64,000 nucleotides of DNA from Paenibacillus sp. EZ-K15 (GCF_002573715.1 NZ_PDHM01000004.1:203537-267536), one strand, 5' to 3'; numbered from the stretch's first letter, positions 51,700 through 60,933 are shown. Translations and numbers: made by a program. The notes: generated from the sequence alone by a model not told the origin.

Positions 51700-54504
51700 T
51701 TAAGCTATACGGAACCAGCTGATTTGTACTTCACCTTGCATAATGAGGAAGACGTCAGCCCGTCCTGTTAATCCCGTCAGTTTGGCCTGGACTGTCGTCC
51801 AGGCTTGGCGTCCTCCGGTCGGCAGAACCTTGCAGCTTCCGGCTGCAGGACCATCCGGGCTGCCGGTCGTAATGACGATTTCGCCGCCCTTGATATGTCC
51901 GCTCGCCCTGGCTTCGAACGTTACCGAAGCGTCGCCGAGATCTACGTCATGGAAAGCGATCCATCCCGTTTCGCCGGTTAAACGGATGCTTTCGCCGTCT
52001 TCACTGCATTCATCCAGGAAGACACCTTGGTAGTCGTCATAATTCACCGCTCGAACAGGCTCACGTAAGGTGCGTGGAGGGATCGTCTCACCTTCCACTT
52101 GAAGGACTGCGGTTTCCGGTAATTGGCTGGAGGACGAACCAGCCATGAGCGTATAGCTCCCCTTTTCAACGCAGTAGCGATCCCGGGTGACATCCCAGAA
52201 CGCCAGATCCTCCGCTTTGAGCTCAAAGCTTACCGTTTTCGAAGCTCCCGGGGCCAGATGGATGCGACGGAAGCCTTTCAACGTTTTGAAAGGGCGAATG
52301 ATGCGGGAGGAATCAGCTTTCACATACAGCTGAACCACCTCATCTCCGGCCAACGTGCCCTCATTCCTGACGGTAACGTTGACAGTTACGCTACCATCGG
52401 CGGTAATTTCCGACTGGCTTAGCGACAGACCGCTGTAATGGAAGCGGGAATAGCTGAGACCATGACCGAACGGATACAGCACATCCCCGTTGAAATATTG
52501 ATAGGTCCGTTTTCCTTTGATAATATCGTAATCCATGAGGTCTGGAAGCTGTTCGATTGACTTATACCACGTCATATTTAAGCGACCGCCCGGATTGAAA
52601 TCTCCGTACAGAACGTCGGCAACCGCATGACCCAGCTCCTGTCCGGCATGAGACGTAAAGAGGATGGATGGCACATGCTCCTGTTCCCAGTTCACGGCGA
52701 ACGGATATCCGCCTACGATGACAACCAGCGTATTGGGATTGGCTTCATAGACCGCCTGAATTAAGGCTTGCTGAGCAGGCGGGAGGGTGATGTCGGGACG
52801 GTCGATCGTTTCCTTGCCGTTAATGAACGGACTGTTTCCCACGAAGACTATGGCGGTTTCAGCCGATGCTGCTGCCGCGACGGCTTCAGCGATGCCGTCC
52901 TGAACCGTCTCGATGGCCATTGGCGTTCCCGCATCTTCGCTGCTGCCTACCACAAGCCGTCCGTGCTCATCCAGTAGGATCGGTTTTCCCTCCCAATTGT
53001 TCATTACAAAGCTTCCATCCGGTAACACCTCGAAGCTGAAAGCCTCTTTAACGAACCAGCCGCGAGCCTCGTCGGCCGTTGCTTGCAGTCCCGTCTCGGT
53101 TTCAGTTACGAATTTGCCGCTACTGGCGAGCCGAAGCGTCACGGAGCCCCACCCCCAGTCGTTCCGCTCGAACACCGCCGCTCCGGAGGGCTCAGCCGTG
53201 CTTGCAAACAGCCCGCCATTCTCTTCCGAAGATAAGGCGATATATTTGCCGCTAACAGCAGAAAGAAGACGTACCTGGTCTAATCCCGTATGAAAATGGA
53301 CGCTACGTTCCCCCATTTTCTCCTGCACGCCCTGAAGCGGCGTTATCCGGTATGGAGGCGTACCGCTGTACCAATCCGTAAATGCTTCGTTAGCCAGGGG
53401 ACCGATGACAGCAGCGGACTTCAACTGATCACGCTTAAGGGGCAGTAATCCATCGTTTTTCAGCAGCACGATCGATTCCCGGGCGGCTCGAAGAGATAAT
53501 TCGGCATGCTCGGGCGCGCAGAGCTTCGACTCCGGCACATGGCTGTACGGATTCCGTTCTTCCGGATCGAATTCGCCGAGACGGAACCGGACACGGAAGG
53601 AATTGCGGAGGGCGTGATCGAGATCCTGCTCTTCCAATAATCCCTGCTCCAATGCGTCGCGGAGTGCGCGGAAGGAGATGTCCTGGTCGTCGGTGATGCT
53701 GTCGATTCCGGCTTTGACGGAGCCGGCCACGGCCTCTGCATAGGAAGAGACATAATGATGGTCCATGACGGTGCCGAGAACGTCACCGGCGTCTCCTACC
53801 ACGAATCCGTCCATGCCCCATTCCTGTTTGACGATGTCGTTCACTTCATGGTTCAGGTTGCACGGCGTGCCGTTGATGCCATTATACGCGGTCATCATGG
53901 AACCGGCTTTCCCTTCCCGGAACGGAGCCTCGAAAGCCTTCAGATAATACTCGCGTTTGTTTCTCGGATCGATGCTTACCGATGCGCTGCCGCGGTCAAC
54001 TTCGTTGTTATTGCCGTAGAAGTGCTTCAGGGTAGCTACCGTTTTGTAGTAGAAGGGATGGTCTCCCTGCATGCCCTTCACAAGCCCGGTGGAGAGTTCT
54101 CCGGTCAGGTGCGGGTCTTCCCCGTAGGCTTCTTCCGTGCGTCCCCAGCGAGGGTCGCGTTCCAGATCCACCGTGGGCGCCCAGATGGTCAGTCCGTTGA
54201 TGGCGCGGTCGCGCTGGTAATAGACGCGGGCTTCCTCCGCGATGACCGATCCGATCTCCCGCATCAGCTCGGGATTCCAGGTACACGCAAGCCCGGTATT
54301 TTGCGGGAACACGGTCGCTTCGCCAAGCCATGCCACGCCGTGAGCACCTTCGGTGCCATGCTTATATTTTCGCACGCCGAGGCGGGGGATTTCCGCCTGG
54401 TATTGGCACATTAATTCGATTTTTTCGTCCAAGGTCAATCGGGATACAAGATCATTAACCCGTTCTTCCAGCGGAAGATCCGGATTCTGGAATGGATATT
54501 TCAT
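51700..54504 (-). CDS. GH3 glycosidase with inserted and C-terminal accessory domains
   Basis: The 934-residue enzyme has a GH3 barrel (about 15-330; KHFYGNNNE and the nucleophile Asp238 in GFVVGDAGDV), an alpha/beta second domain (about 360-660), a fibronectin-III-like domain (about 680-790) and a C-terminal beta-sandwich resembling a CBM6 (about 805-934). A region near 390-520 with repeated GKFV/GKYIAL strands looks like a beta-trefoil (fascin-like) insert. No signal peptide; likely cytoplasmic beta-glucosidase or xylosidase. GAGGT precedes ATG 54504; an ATG five codons earlier lacks a site. A cre lies just upstream. Confidence 0.9.
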   Translation of the reverse strand: MKYPFQNPDLPLEERVNDLVSRLTLDEKIELMCQYQAEIPRLGVRKYKHGTEGAHGVAWLGEATVFPQNTGLACTWNPELMREIGSVIAEEARVYYQRDRAINGLTIWAPTVDLERDPRWGRTEEAYGEDPHLTGELSTGLVKGMQGDHPFYYKTVATLKHFYGNNNEVDRGSASVSIDPRNKREYYLKAFEAPFREGKAGSMMTAYNGINGTPCNLNHEVNDIVKQEWGMDGFVVGDAGDVLGTVMDHHYVSSYAEAVAGSVKAGIDSITDDQDISFRALRDALEQGLLEEQDLDHALRNSFRVRFRLGEFDPEERNPYSHVPESKLCAPEHAELSLRAARESIVLLKNDGLLPLKRDQLKSAAVIGPLANEAFTDWYSGTPPYRITPLQGVQEKMGERSVHFHTGLDQVRLLSAVSGKYIALSSEENGGLFASTAEPSGAAVFERNDWGWGSVTLRLASSGKFVTETETGLQATADEARGWFVKEAFSFEVLPDGSFVMNNWEGKPILLDEHGRLVVGSSEDAGTPMAIETVQDGIAEAVAAAASAETAIVFVGNSPFINGKETIDRPDITLPPAQQALIQAVYEANPNTLVVIVGGYPFAVNWEQEHVPSILFTSHAGQELGHAVADVLYGDFNPGGRLNMTWYKSIEQLPDLMDYDIIKGKRTYQYFNGDVLYPFGHGLSYSRFHYSGLSLSQSEITADGSVTVNVTVRNEGTLAGDEVVQLYVKADSSRIIRPFKTLKGFRRIHLAPGASKTVSFELKAEDLAFWDVTRDRYCVEKGSYTLMAGSSSSQLPETAVLQVEGETIPPRTLREPVRAVNYDDYQGVFLDECSEDGESIRLTGETGWIAFHDVDLGDASVTFEARASGHIKGGEIVITTGSPDGPAAGSCKVLPTGGRQAWTTVQAKLTGLTGRADVFLIMQGEVQISWFRIA

Positions 54505-54536
54505 GGAGCAAAACCTCATTTCTATGCATAGTTGGA

Positions 54537-54551
54537 ATGGAAACGCTCTCA
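54537..54551. promoter_or_regulatory. cre site upstream of GH3 gene
   Basis: ATGGAAACGCTCTCA matches the CcpA consensus WTGNAANCGNWNNCW completely and lies 33 bases before the GH3 start, where CcpA would repress. The rest of the 348-base gap to 54852 shows nothing clear. Confidence 0.65.
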
Positions 54552-54852
54552 GTTATACATGTGATAAGTTCATGCTTCTCTTAAGCCAGTTAGACCAATT
54601 CCATCATAGCGTGCAAAGCGGAGTCGTAATACACCGAGAATTAGTGCAGTTTTCATGTGGGAATTTCGAATCCTTCAGGACAGCTGATTTGACGACCTCA
54701 TCGCCTCCGCGCCTCATCTTGTAAACTGGTGGTGTTTGTTGTTTTGTAAGGGCTCCAGGAAACTGGGGGAGGAGTGGGCTGCCGGGGATCGTCCCGTACC
54801 TTTTGTAACCCAGTCATTAGATCAAGCGTTAGATTAATAATGAATGAAATAA

Positions 54853-55368
54853 ATGGAGGAAACGAAAGAGAGGAGTGATTTTATTCCAAGAGAAAAGAAA
54901 GTCATAATTACAATAGCAGTGGTGCTCTTAGCAGCTACTATGGCGATTATTTATTATTCTGTTCGATTGCCTTCTACAAGCGTCATTGCCCATTCTACTA
55001 AAATAGAAAAGATCTCTTTTCTATACCTGAAAGGAACTAACATGACACCTTACCTCATCGAATTCGAAGACCAAAATGAAGAGCTTAATCAATTGATGAG
55101 CATTTTAGACTACGTTTCGTATACGAGATCGCCGAGATCGTTTTTCAGCAAAAACATAAGAAATGATGGGGGGCCAACGTTTGCATTCATTATTTTTTAC
55201 CGTGATCGTGACGGAGAAATAAATGATTATTTTTTGGATATCAATCAAAAAGGTTATGTTCTAAGGGGAGGAAAGAAAATATATAAAATGGTTGATCGGG
55301 AAGAGGAGGTCTTTGATCAGCTTTCCAGATGGCTGTTTGAAAGAGCTGTTAGAATGCCAGTAACTTAA
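54853..55368 (+). CDS. Hypothetical single-pass membrane protein
   Basis: The 171-residue protein has one membrane segment (about 17-37, VIITIAVVLLAATMAIIYYS) and an extracytoplasmic alpha/beta domain with many charged residues; I do not recognise a family. It may be a small unlinked membrane protein. The ATG at 54853 has no ribosome site, while GAGAGGAG lies 7-8 bases before an in-frame ATT at codon 11, so the start is uncertain. Its A+T content is higher than its neighbours. Confidence 0.6.
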   Translation: MEETKERSDFIPREKKVIITIAVVLLAATMAIIYYSVRLPSTSVIAHSTKIEKISFLYLKGTNMTPYLIEFEDQNEELNQLMSILDYVSYTRSPRSFFSKNIRNDGGPTFAFIIFYRDRDGEINDYFLDINQKGYVLRGGKKIYKMVDREEEVFDQLSRWLFERAVRMPVT

Positions 55369-55408
55369 AAGCTGAAAGAAATGAACACGGAATAGAACGA
55401 AGGATTTA

Positions 55409-55478
55409 TGAAACCTCTCCGATGAAAGGGATGCTTAAGCGCCTCCGTTTCTTCTTGAGAGGTTTCTGTTTTCTTTCG
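55409..55478 (+). terminator. Terminator between convergent genes, long loop
   Basis: GAAACCTCTC (55410-55419) pairs with GAGAGGTTTC (55457-55466), followed by TGTTTTCTTTC. Confidence 0.55.
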
Positions 55479-55482
55479 TCCG

Positions 55483-56232
55483 TTACATTCTGCAAATCTC
55501 TTTGGGGCAGTCCTCGCAGTGGCAAATATTCCGTAAATAGTCGGGATCATTGAGAACGATGCGTCCCCGTTCGGTAGAAATCACGCCTAGATCCTTAAGC
55601 TCGTTCAATATCCGGTTAACGCTTTCACGGGTGGAGCCAATCATCTCCGCCATTTCCAAATTCGTAATCCGCTTGCCAATGATGGATCGTCCATCCTTGA
55701 TTGTCCCACTCGTGCCGTACATATTGTACAGTCGCAGCAGCAGTGAGCACAGGGCCCCGGATTTACCATGCAGCAGCAGGTCGCGTAATTTGCTTTGCGC
55801 GGTGCGCTGCATGAGTGCCATCCAGCCCATATATTCCAGGGCAAAGTCTCCGTTGGTGCGGATGACTTTATCGAGTTCGGCCTGCGGCACAATTCCGACT
55901 TCACTATCCTCCAAGGCTTTGGCTTCGAATTGATGAACGGCTCGTCCGAACGGATCGGGTTCACCGAACAGATCGCCGGGGATGTGAAGCGATAAGGTAG
56001 CCGACAATCCGTCTTCCAGCAGCTTGGATACCTTTAAGCTTCCACGGTTTACAAAGTACAGCCGATCCGCAGGATCATTCTCCTGGTATAGATAATCGCC
56101 GGCAAACAAACGGACAGGCTCGGCCATCTCCCGGATCAGAGCGAGATGCGGTTGTGAATAGACAGAGGAAGTACCCGCTGGAAACAACCCTCCATTCCAT
56201 GTTTCGGACCTTGCAGCTCGATTCTGTTTCAT
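55483..56232 (-). CDS. fnr: Fnr-type oxygen-sensing regulator
   Basis: The 249-residue Crp/Fnr protein has a cyclic-nucleotide-like sensor (about 25-140), a dimer helix and a C-terminal HTH (about 185-215; TNLEMAEMIGSTRESVNRILNEL). The extreme C-terminus holds C237-H-C239-ED-C242-PKEI-C247; Cys239, Cys242 and Cys247 reproduce the spacing of the three cluster cysteines of Bacillus subtilis Fnr, whose [4Fe-4S] cluster reports oxygen. It is encoded 22 bases after apbE. AAGGAG precedes ATG 56232. It likely regulates the redox genes here; see the Fnr-box candidate at 57404. Confidence 0.9.
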   Translation of the reverse strand: MKQNRAARSETWNGGLFPAGTSSVYSQPHLALIREMAEPVRLFAGDYLYQENDPADRLYFVNRGSLKVSKLLEDGLSATLSLHIPGDLFGEPDPFGRAVHQFEAKALEDSEVGIVPQAELDKVIRTNGDFALEYMGWMALMQRTAQSKLRDLLLHGKSGALCSLLLRLYNMYGTSGTIKDGRSIIGKRITNLEMAEMIGSTRESVNRILNELKDLGVISTERGRIVLNDPDYLRNICHCEDCPKEICRM

Positions 56233-56254
56233 ACGATCTTCTCCTTCCATAAGT

Positions 56255-57319
56255 TTATTTGGCAAGCTGATAATCGTCATTGGTCAGTTTAAATGCATGG
56301 GTCAGACCTGAGGTGAGATAGATTTGATGATCGGTGGTGACAAAAATGGCTTCGGCATCGTCGCGGCTCTCGACGAACTGCCGTCCTTCCGTTAGTCCAA
56401 GCGAGAAGACGGAAGTTGACATGGCGTCGGCGTCCATGGACGTGTCGGTCACAATCGTTACGCTGAGTAGGTCATTATCGACCGGATAACCGGTGAAGGG
56501 GCTCAGAATATGGTGATACACTTTTCCGTCTGCTTCGAAGAAGCGCTCGTACACGCCGGAGGTTACGATCGTCTTATTGACGACCTCCAGTGTTCCCAGA
56601 TGCTGCCCGCGCTTTTCTCCGGGATCCTGGATGCCGATATTCCACGGTGAACCGTCCGGTTTCGATCCCATGGCAAGGATGTTGCCCCCAAGGTCGATGA
56701 TGGCCGAATGGAAATCCTGCTGCTGCAAATAATCCGCGATGACGTCCGCTGCATATCCTTTGGCGATGGCCCCCAGATCCAGCGACATTCCTTCTTTCTT
56801 CAGCAGAATGGCATGGGATGCAGGATTCAAAATGACATCCTTGTAGTTCATTTGCTTCATGGCAGCATCCAGCTCATCCTCTTCCGGCACAGCGGGGTGT
56901 TCACCGCCAATGCCCCAGAGGTCTACAAGCGGGCCTACGGTCGGTTCGAAATGTCCGCCGGAAGCCGCCGCATAATCGATGGCGGTTTGGACAACCTTGA
57001 AGGTTTCCTCGGATACGCTCACTTCGGACTTGCCCGCCGCTTGATTGACCCGATCGATCTCGCTGTCCGCCAGCTGACGGTTCATGTGTTGGTCGATCCG
57101 ATCCAGCAGTGCGCCTACCTCATCGAAATGCTGGGGCGTCATCCGTTCATCGTAAACGCGGAGACTTACAATGGTATCGAATATAAAGTAACGTTCGGTT
57201 GCCGGTTCGTTGCTGGCGGCTACCTTCTGATCTGCTGTGGTAGTGCAGCCAATCGATCCCGTCATCAACAGGGTGAGCATGATCAACAGGCTGCTGTAGG
57301 AAAGAAGCTTCCTATACAT
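56255..57319 (-). CDS. apbE: FAD:protein FMN transferase (ApbE), lipoprotein
   Basis: The 354-residue protein has a lipobox (TGSIGC, Cys25), so it is anchored outside the membrane. The ApbE domain spans about 40-340: MNRQLADSEIDRVNQAAG, GAIAKGYAADVIADYL, DLGGNILAMGS and VVNKTIVTSGVYERF match ApbE, and DADAMSTSVFSLG holds the metal-binding Asp/Thr motif. ApbE covalently attaches FMN to threonine or serine of exported proteins. It is co-directional with fnr and divergent from a NusG-II/Gx-transporter/ECF operon, a pattern of flavin-based extracellular electron transfer loci. Confidence 0.93.
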   Translation of the reverse strand: MYRKLLSYSSLLIMLTLLMTGSIGCTTTADQKVAASNEPATERYFIFDTIVSLRVYDERMTPQHFDEVGALLDRIDQHMNRQLADSEIDRVNQAAGKSEVSVSEETFKVVQTAIDYAAASGGHFEPTVGPLVDLWGIGGEHPAVPEEDELDAAMKQMNYKDVILNPASHAILLKKEGMSLDLGAIAKGYAADVIADYLQQQDFHSAIIDLGGNILAMGSKPDGSPWNIGIQDPGEKRGQHLGTLEVVNKTIVTSGVYERFFEADGKVYHHILSPFTGYPVDNDLLSVTIVTDTSMDADAMSTSVFSLGLTEGRQFVESRDDAEAIFVTTDHQIYLTSGLTHAFKLTNDDYQLAK

Positions 57320-57403
57320 GACAGTGCCTCCTCTTTTCAGTTCTGATGCTGTTCTAAATTGAGTTCCGATGATCCCAGCGTATCAGACCCTTCCCTTGCT
57401 GAA

Positions 57404-57419
57404 TGTGAGAAAAATCATT
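57404..57419. promoter_or_regulatory. Fnr-box-like site
   Basis: TGTGA-N6-TCATT (57404-57408 and 57415-57419) resembles the Fnr consensus TGTGA-N6-TCACA/T. A GATAAT -10-like element lies at 57441-57446; assuming a transcription start near 57453, the box centre falls at about -41.5, the usual activation position. Confidence 0.5.
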
Positions 57420-57440
57420 TCTGGCACTTGGTTCAGCCCT

Positions 57441-57446
57441 GATAAT
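57441..57446 (+). promoter_or_regulatory. -10-like element of NusG-II operon
   Basis: GATAAT, 38 bases before the NusG-II gene start; no good -35 is seen, as is common for activator-dependent promoters. Confidence 0.4.
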
Positions 57447-57478
57447 GAAGATAAGCAAAGCGAAGTGGAGAGATGCTG

Positions 57479-57859
57479 ATGAAACGCGGAGATATTGGAA
57501 TAGCGCTCGTGCTGATAGCGGTTGTCGCCTGGTTTGGAATATCCAAGTTTATGGGAGAAGACGGAGCGGCGCAGGGAACCTATGCCATGATCGAGGTGAA
57601 TGGAAAGCATTATGATACGGTGGCGCTTACGGAAGAGCCCCGAGATATAGAAATCCGGACAGAACGGGGATATAACCTCTTGAGGGTCTCCCGCGAGGGG
57701 ATCGAGATGGTCGAGTCCGATTGTCCGGATCAGCTCTGCATTGGGTTCGGTCACGTTCACGATGTTCATGGCACCATTGTATGTTTGCCCAATCGGGTGT
57801 TTGTAGAAGTGACTGGAGATCAAGTTGAAGGAAGTGAGCCGGATGCCGTTGTCTCCTGA
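57479..57859 (+). CDS. NusG domain II-containing membrane protein
   Basis: The 126-residue protein has an N-terminal membrane anchor (about 4-24) and an extracytoplasmic NusG domain II (about 33-115; YAMIEVNGKHYDTVALTE and ESDCPDQLCIGFG, with two cysteines). Proteins of this type (EetA in Listeria flavin-based electron transfer, as I recall) lie beside Gx-transporter genes. ATG 57479 has GGAGAG 6 bases upstream; another ATG is two codons earlier. First gene of the operon to EcfT. Confidence 0.85.
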   Translation: MKRGDIGIALVLIAVVAWFGISKFMGEDGAAQGTYAMIEVNGKHYDTVALTEEPRDIEIRTERGYNLLRVSREGIEMVESDCPDQLCIGFGHVHDVHGTIVCLPNRVFVEVTGDQVEGSEPDAVVS

Positions 57860-58388
57860 TCCCCATGCACTCCGCAAGCTGGTCGTAATCGCCATCTGCG
57901 CCTCCTTATCGGTGGTGCTTGGCATTGTGGAAGCCCTGATTCCATTCGCGGTCACGATACCCGGTGCCAAGCTGGGACTTGGCAATATTTTGGTGCTGAC
58001 CTGTCTAGTCTGCCTAGGGGGCAGAGATGCCCTGTGGCTTATTGTTTTAAAGACATTGCTGACTGCTTTTATACTGGGAAGCTTCTCGACCTTCCTGTTC
58101 AGTATGTTCGGCGCGCTGGCGAGTTTTCTGGTGATGTATGTCATGCTTAGGCTCGGGGGCCATAATTTCAGTTTAACCGGCGTGAGCATCGCAGGTGGCA
58201 TTGCTCATAATATTGGCCAATTAACGGCAGCCTCGCTGGTATTGGGAACAACCAAAATTTATTATTACTTGCCATTTTTGCTCGGGGCGGGTGTCGTGAC
58301 GGGGATCTTTGTGGGATGGGCTGCAAAACATCTGATCGAATCCCTGCGACGTATCGATCCGTTTGGCATGTTTCACACGGAAAGTTAA
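57843..58388 (+). CDS. Gx transporter/HepS-superfamily integral membrane protein
   Basis: The 181-residue protein has about five hydrophobic segments and the Gx-transporter signature (VVLGIVEALIPFAVTIPGAKLGLGNILVLTCL, about residues 20-51), historically annotated as heptaprenyl diphosphate synthase component I and related to ECF-transporter substrate-binding subunits. Next to EcfA/EcfA/EcfT and apbE it is a candidate flavin S-component or an EetB-like electron-transfer subunit. It overlaps the NusG-II gene by 17 bases. Confidence 0.85.
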   Translation: MPLSPDPHALRKLVVIAICASLSVVLGIVEALIPFAVTIPGAKLGLGNILVLTCLVCLGGRDALWLIVLKTLLTAFILGSFSTFLFSMFGALASFLVMYVMLRLGGHNFSLTGVSIAGGIAHNIGQLTAASLVLGTTKIYYYLPFLLGAGVVTGIFVGWAAKHLIESLRRIDPFGMFHTES

Positions 58389-58404
58389 GGAGGAGGCGTT
58401 AGGC

Positions 58405-59280
58405 ATGGTGGACATAACCGATAAGTCAGAGCACGCGGTCCAACTCAAGCATGTATATTACGGACAGGGCTGTACGAACGTGCTCAAAGACGTCTCGCTG
58501 GCGATCCCCCATGGGCAATGGGTATGCATCGCCGGAAGGAACGGGGCAGGCAAGTCCACGCTGATTCGCCTGTTAAACGGACTTCTCCTCATGAGTCGGG
58601 GACGCATTCTTATTGATGGGCTGGAATTGAACGGCCGTACGCTGGGTGAAATTCGCCGTCATATTGGCATGGTGTTTGCCAACCCTGACGATCAGTTTGT
58701 TGGCCTCACCGTAGAGGATGATATTGCGTTTGGCCTGGAAAATCTGTGTCTGAGCCGGGAAGAGATGCTGCAGCGGATTCGGACCTATGCGGAGCGGCTG
58801 GATATCGTCCATCTGCTCCACCGTCATCCGGCTACTTTGTCCGGTGGACAGAAGCAGCGCGCTGCCATTGCTGCCGTGCTGGCGATGGAGCCTTCTATCA
58901 TTGTCTTGGACGAGGCAGCTTCCATGCTGGATGAGAAGGCTAAGAATGAGCTGCTGGGTTTCATGCGAACCATGCATGCCGAAGGCCGATATACTATCAT
59001 CTCCATCACCCATGACGTAGAGGAGATGGCCGAAGCAGACCGGATGATCGTGTTGGATGGCGGAATGGTCACGGCAGACGGAAGTCCAAGGGAGCTGCTG
59101 CTGCAGGAAGAGCTGCTCCAGCGTTGCAGGCTAAAGGTTCCTTTTGCCCTCCAGCTATGCAGGGAGCTGAAGGCGCGGGGGATTGATATCGGCGAGCTGG
59201 TTAGGGAGAAGGAGGTGCTGGAGGCGTTATGGTCATATCATTCGAAGAGGTTTCTTACCGCTACCGGGACCGGGGGATGA
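58405..59280 (+). CDS. ecfA1: ECF transporter ATPase EcfA (first)
   Basis: The 291-residue ATPase has Walker A GRNGAGKST, signature LSGGQKQR, Walker B IIVLDEAASMLD and an H-loop THDVEE. It matches EcfA of energy-coupling-factor transporters. GGAGGAGG lies 8 bases before ATG 58405. It overlaps the next ATPase by 52 bases, so the pair is tightly coupled. This set would power the Gx/S-component encoded just upstream. Confidence 0.92.
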   Translation: MVDITDKSEHAVQLKHVYYGQGCTNVLKDVSLAIPHGQWVCIAGRNGAGKSTLIRLLNGLLLMSRGRILIDGLELNGRTLGEIRRHIGMVFANPDDQFVGLTVEDDIAFGLENLCLSREEMLQRIRTYAERLDIVHLLHRHPATLSGGQKQRAAIAAVLAMEPSIIVLDEAASMLDEKAKNELLGFMRTMHAEGRYTIISITHDVEEMAEADRMIVLDGGMVTADGSPRELLLQEELLQRCRLKVPFALQLCRELKARGIDIGELVREKEVLEALWSYHSKRFLTATGTGG

Positions 59281-60086
59281 GCCCTATTCTTGGACTCGAC
59301 GGCCTTAATCTGGAGCTGGAGGAAGGCAGAATGATTGCCGTCCTCGGTGCGCCGGGTTCGGGAAAATCAACGCTTCTCCAGCATATGAACGGATTGATAC
59401 GGGCAGATGAGGGCTTGATTCGCATATTGGATTTTCGCCTTGAATCGGGTGACAGCAAGAAAGTCCCTGCCGGTCTGCGGCAGCGCGTCGGCCTGGTGTT
59501 CCAATACCCGGAGCAGCAGCTGTTTGATGAGACGGTGGAGAAAGATCTGCTGTTCGGGCCGCTTAATTTCGGGCGGAGTCCAGCCGAAGCTGCCGAGGCG
59601 GTCCGCAGAGCGGCTTCCTTCGTCGGATTAGACGAGGAGCTGCTGGCGCAGAGTCCCTTCAAGTTAAGCTCGGGCCAGATGCGAAAAGCGGCCGTGGCTG
59701 CCGTATTGGCGGCTGACCCCGACATTTTGGCTTTGGATGAGCCTACGGCCTCCCTCGACCCTGCCAGCCGTGAGGATTTGATGGGGCGGCTGCATGGATT
59801 AACGAGGACCCAAGGCAAGACGGTTCTCATCGTCACCCACCGGCTGGAAGAAGTCGTGGCCTACGCGGACGAGTTCGTTGTGATTAAAGATGGCAGCGTC
59901 GTATTTCAAGGAACTGCCAAAGAGTTGGTACACCGGCAGGAGGTGCTGGAGCAGGCGGGACTGATGGCTCCGTCGTCCGTGCGGATGGCGGGCAAGTTGG
60001 CAGCTCAGCTTGGAGTACAGCCTCCGGAGATGCCACCGGATGCGGCGGCGCTGGCGGATTGGTACGCAAGCCAGCTTGAAATATAG
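59229..60086 (+). CDS. ecfA2: ECF transporter ATPase EcfA' (second)
   Basis: The 285-residue ATPase has Walker A GAPGSGKST, a variant signature LSSGQMRK, Walker B ILALDEPTASLD and an H-loop THRLEE. ECF transporters use two different ATPases, as here. GGAGG precedes the ATG inside the first ATPase gene. Confidence 0.92.
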   Translation: MVISFEEVSYRYRDRGMSPILGLDGLNLELEEGRMIAVLGAPGSGKSTLLQHMNGLIRADEGLIRILDFRLESGDSKKVPAGLRQRVGLVFQYPEQQLFDETVEKDLLFGPLNFGRSPAEAAEAVRRAASFVGLDEELLAQSPFKLSSGQMRKAAVAAVLAADPDILALDEPTASLDPASREDLMGRLHGLTRTQGKTVLIVTHRLEEVVAYADEFVVIKDGSVVFQGTAKELVHRQEVLEQAGLMAPSSVRMAGKLAAQLGVQPPEMPPDAAALADWYASQLEI

Positions 60087-60122
60087 GGCAGGGCGAAGCA
60101 GAGGCGAAAGGAGGAAGCATGG

Positions 60123-60914
60123 ATGAAGCGAAAAATCATCCTGGGCCGATATATGGAAGGTGATTCATGGGTTCACCGTCTGGACCCGCGTGCCAAGACG
60201 GCTGCCATGCCGCTCTTTATGGTAGCCGTGTTCCTGGTAGACGGATATATGGGGGTGCTCGCGCTGCTGCTGTTCACTGCGGCGGTGATTCGGGCTACGG
60301 GTATCCCGTACCGCTATTTCATCAGAGCCATGAAGCCGCTGATGTTCCTGCTGTTGTTCATCCTGGTATTTCACCTTCTTTATGATGCGGGAGGCGGGAA
60401 ACTGCTGGATGTGGGCGCGTTCAAGGTGTATGCCGGCGGATTGGAAAAAGGCATCGTGTCCGCATCACGGATGGCGCTCTTCATCATGTTGGCGGCGGTG
60501 CTGACCTTCACGACCCAGCCGGAGCAGCTGGCCCAGGGGCTCGGCAGCCTTCTGCGGCCCCTGACCTATATCGGCGTGCCTACCGATCGACTGGTGCTGA
60601 TGCTCGGCATTGCCCTCCGGTTCATTCCGACCATCTTCGAGGAAGCGGAGCGGCTGTGGAAGGCACAGCAGTCCAGGGGACTGGACCTGTCGTCGCGGTC
60701 GCTGAAGGAGAAGGCGCGGCTGATCATTGCCCTGCTGGTGCCTGTAACGACAGGCGCGTTCCGGCGCGCCATCGGGCTCGCCGATTCTATGGAAGCCAGA
60801 GGCTACCGGCTGGGTGCGCCGCGAAGCAGGTTCAGGGCCTTTGTATGGAAGCGGGCGGACACGCTGTTTGTTGCATTGTTCCTGCTGCCCGTGGCCGCAG
60901 CCGCGCTGCTGTAG
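60123..60914 (+). CDS. ecfT: ECF transporter transmembrane subunit EcfT
   Basis: The 263-residue CbiQ/EcfT protein has about five hydrophobic segments and the two coupling-helix motifs ending in A-R-G: KAQQSRGLDL (near 180) and SMEARGYRLG (near 222). It joins the ATPase pair to the substrate-binding subunit. AAAGGAGG precedes the ATG. Last gene of the operon, followed by a terminator. Confidence 0.92.
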   Translation: MKRKIILGRYMEGDSWVHRLDPRAKTAAMPLFMVAVFLVDGYMGVLALLLFTAAVIRATGIPYRYFIRAMKPLMFLLLFILVFHLLYDAGGGKLLDVGAFKVYAGGLEKGIVSASRMALFIMLAAVLTFTTQPEQLAQGLGSLLRPLTYIGVPTDRLVLMLGIALRFIPTIFEEAERLWKAQQSRGLDLSSRSLKEKARLIIALLVPVTTGAFRRAIGLADSMEARGYRLGAPRSRFRAFVWKRADTLFVALFLLPVAAAALL

Positions 60915-60933
60915 TTTGGGGCTTGAAGGAAAG

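Noticed and set aside
57383..58201. 272-residue minus-strand frame across the NusG-II and Gx-transporter genes
   Set aside because: It conflicts with two recognised genes and covers the Fnr-box/promoter region.
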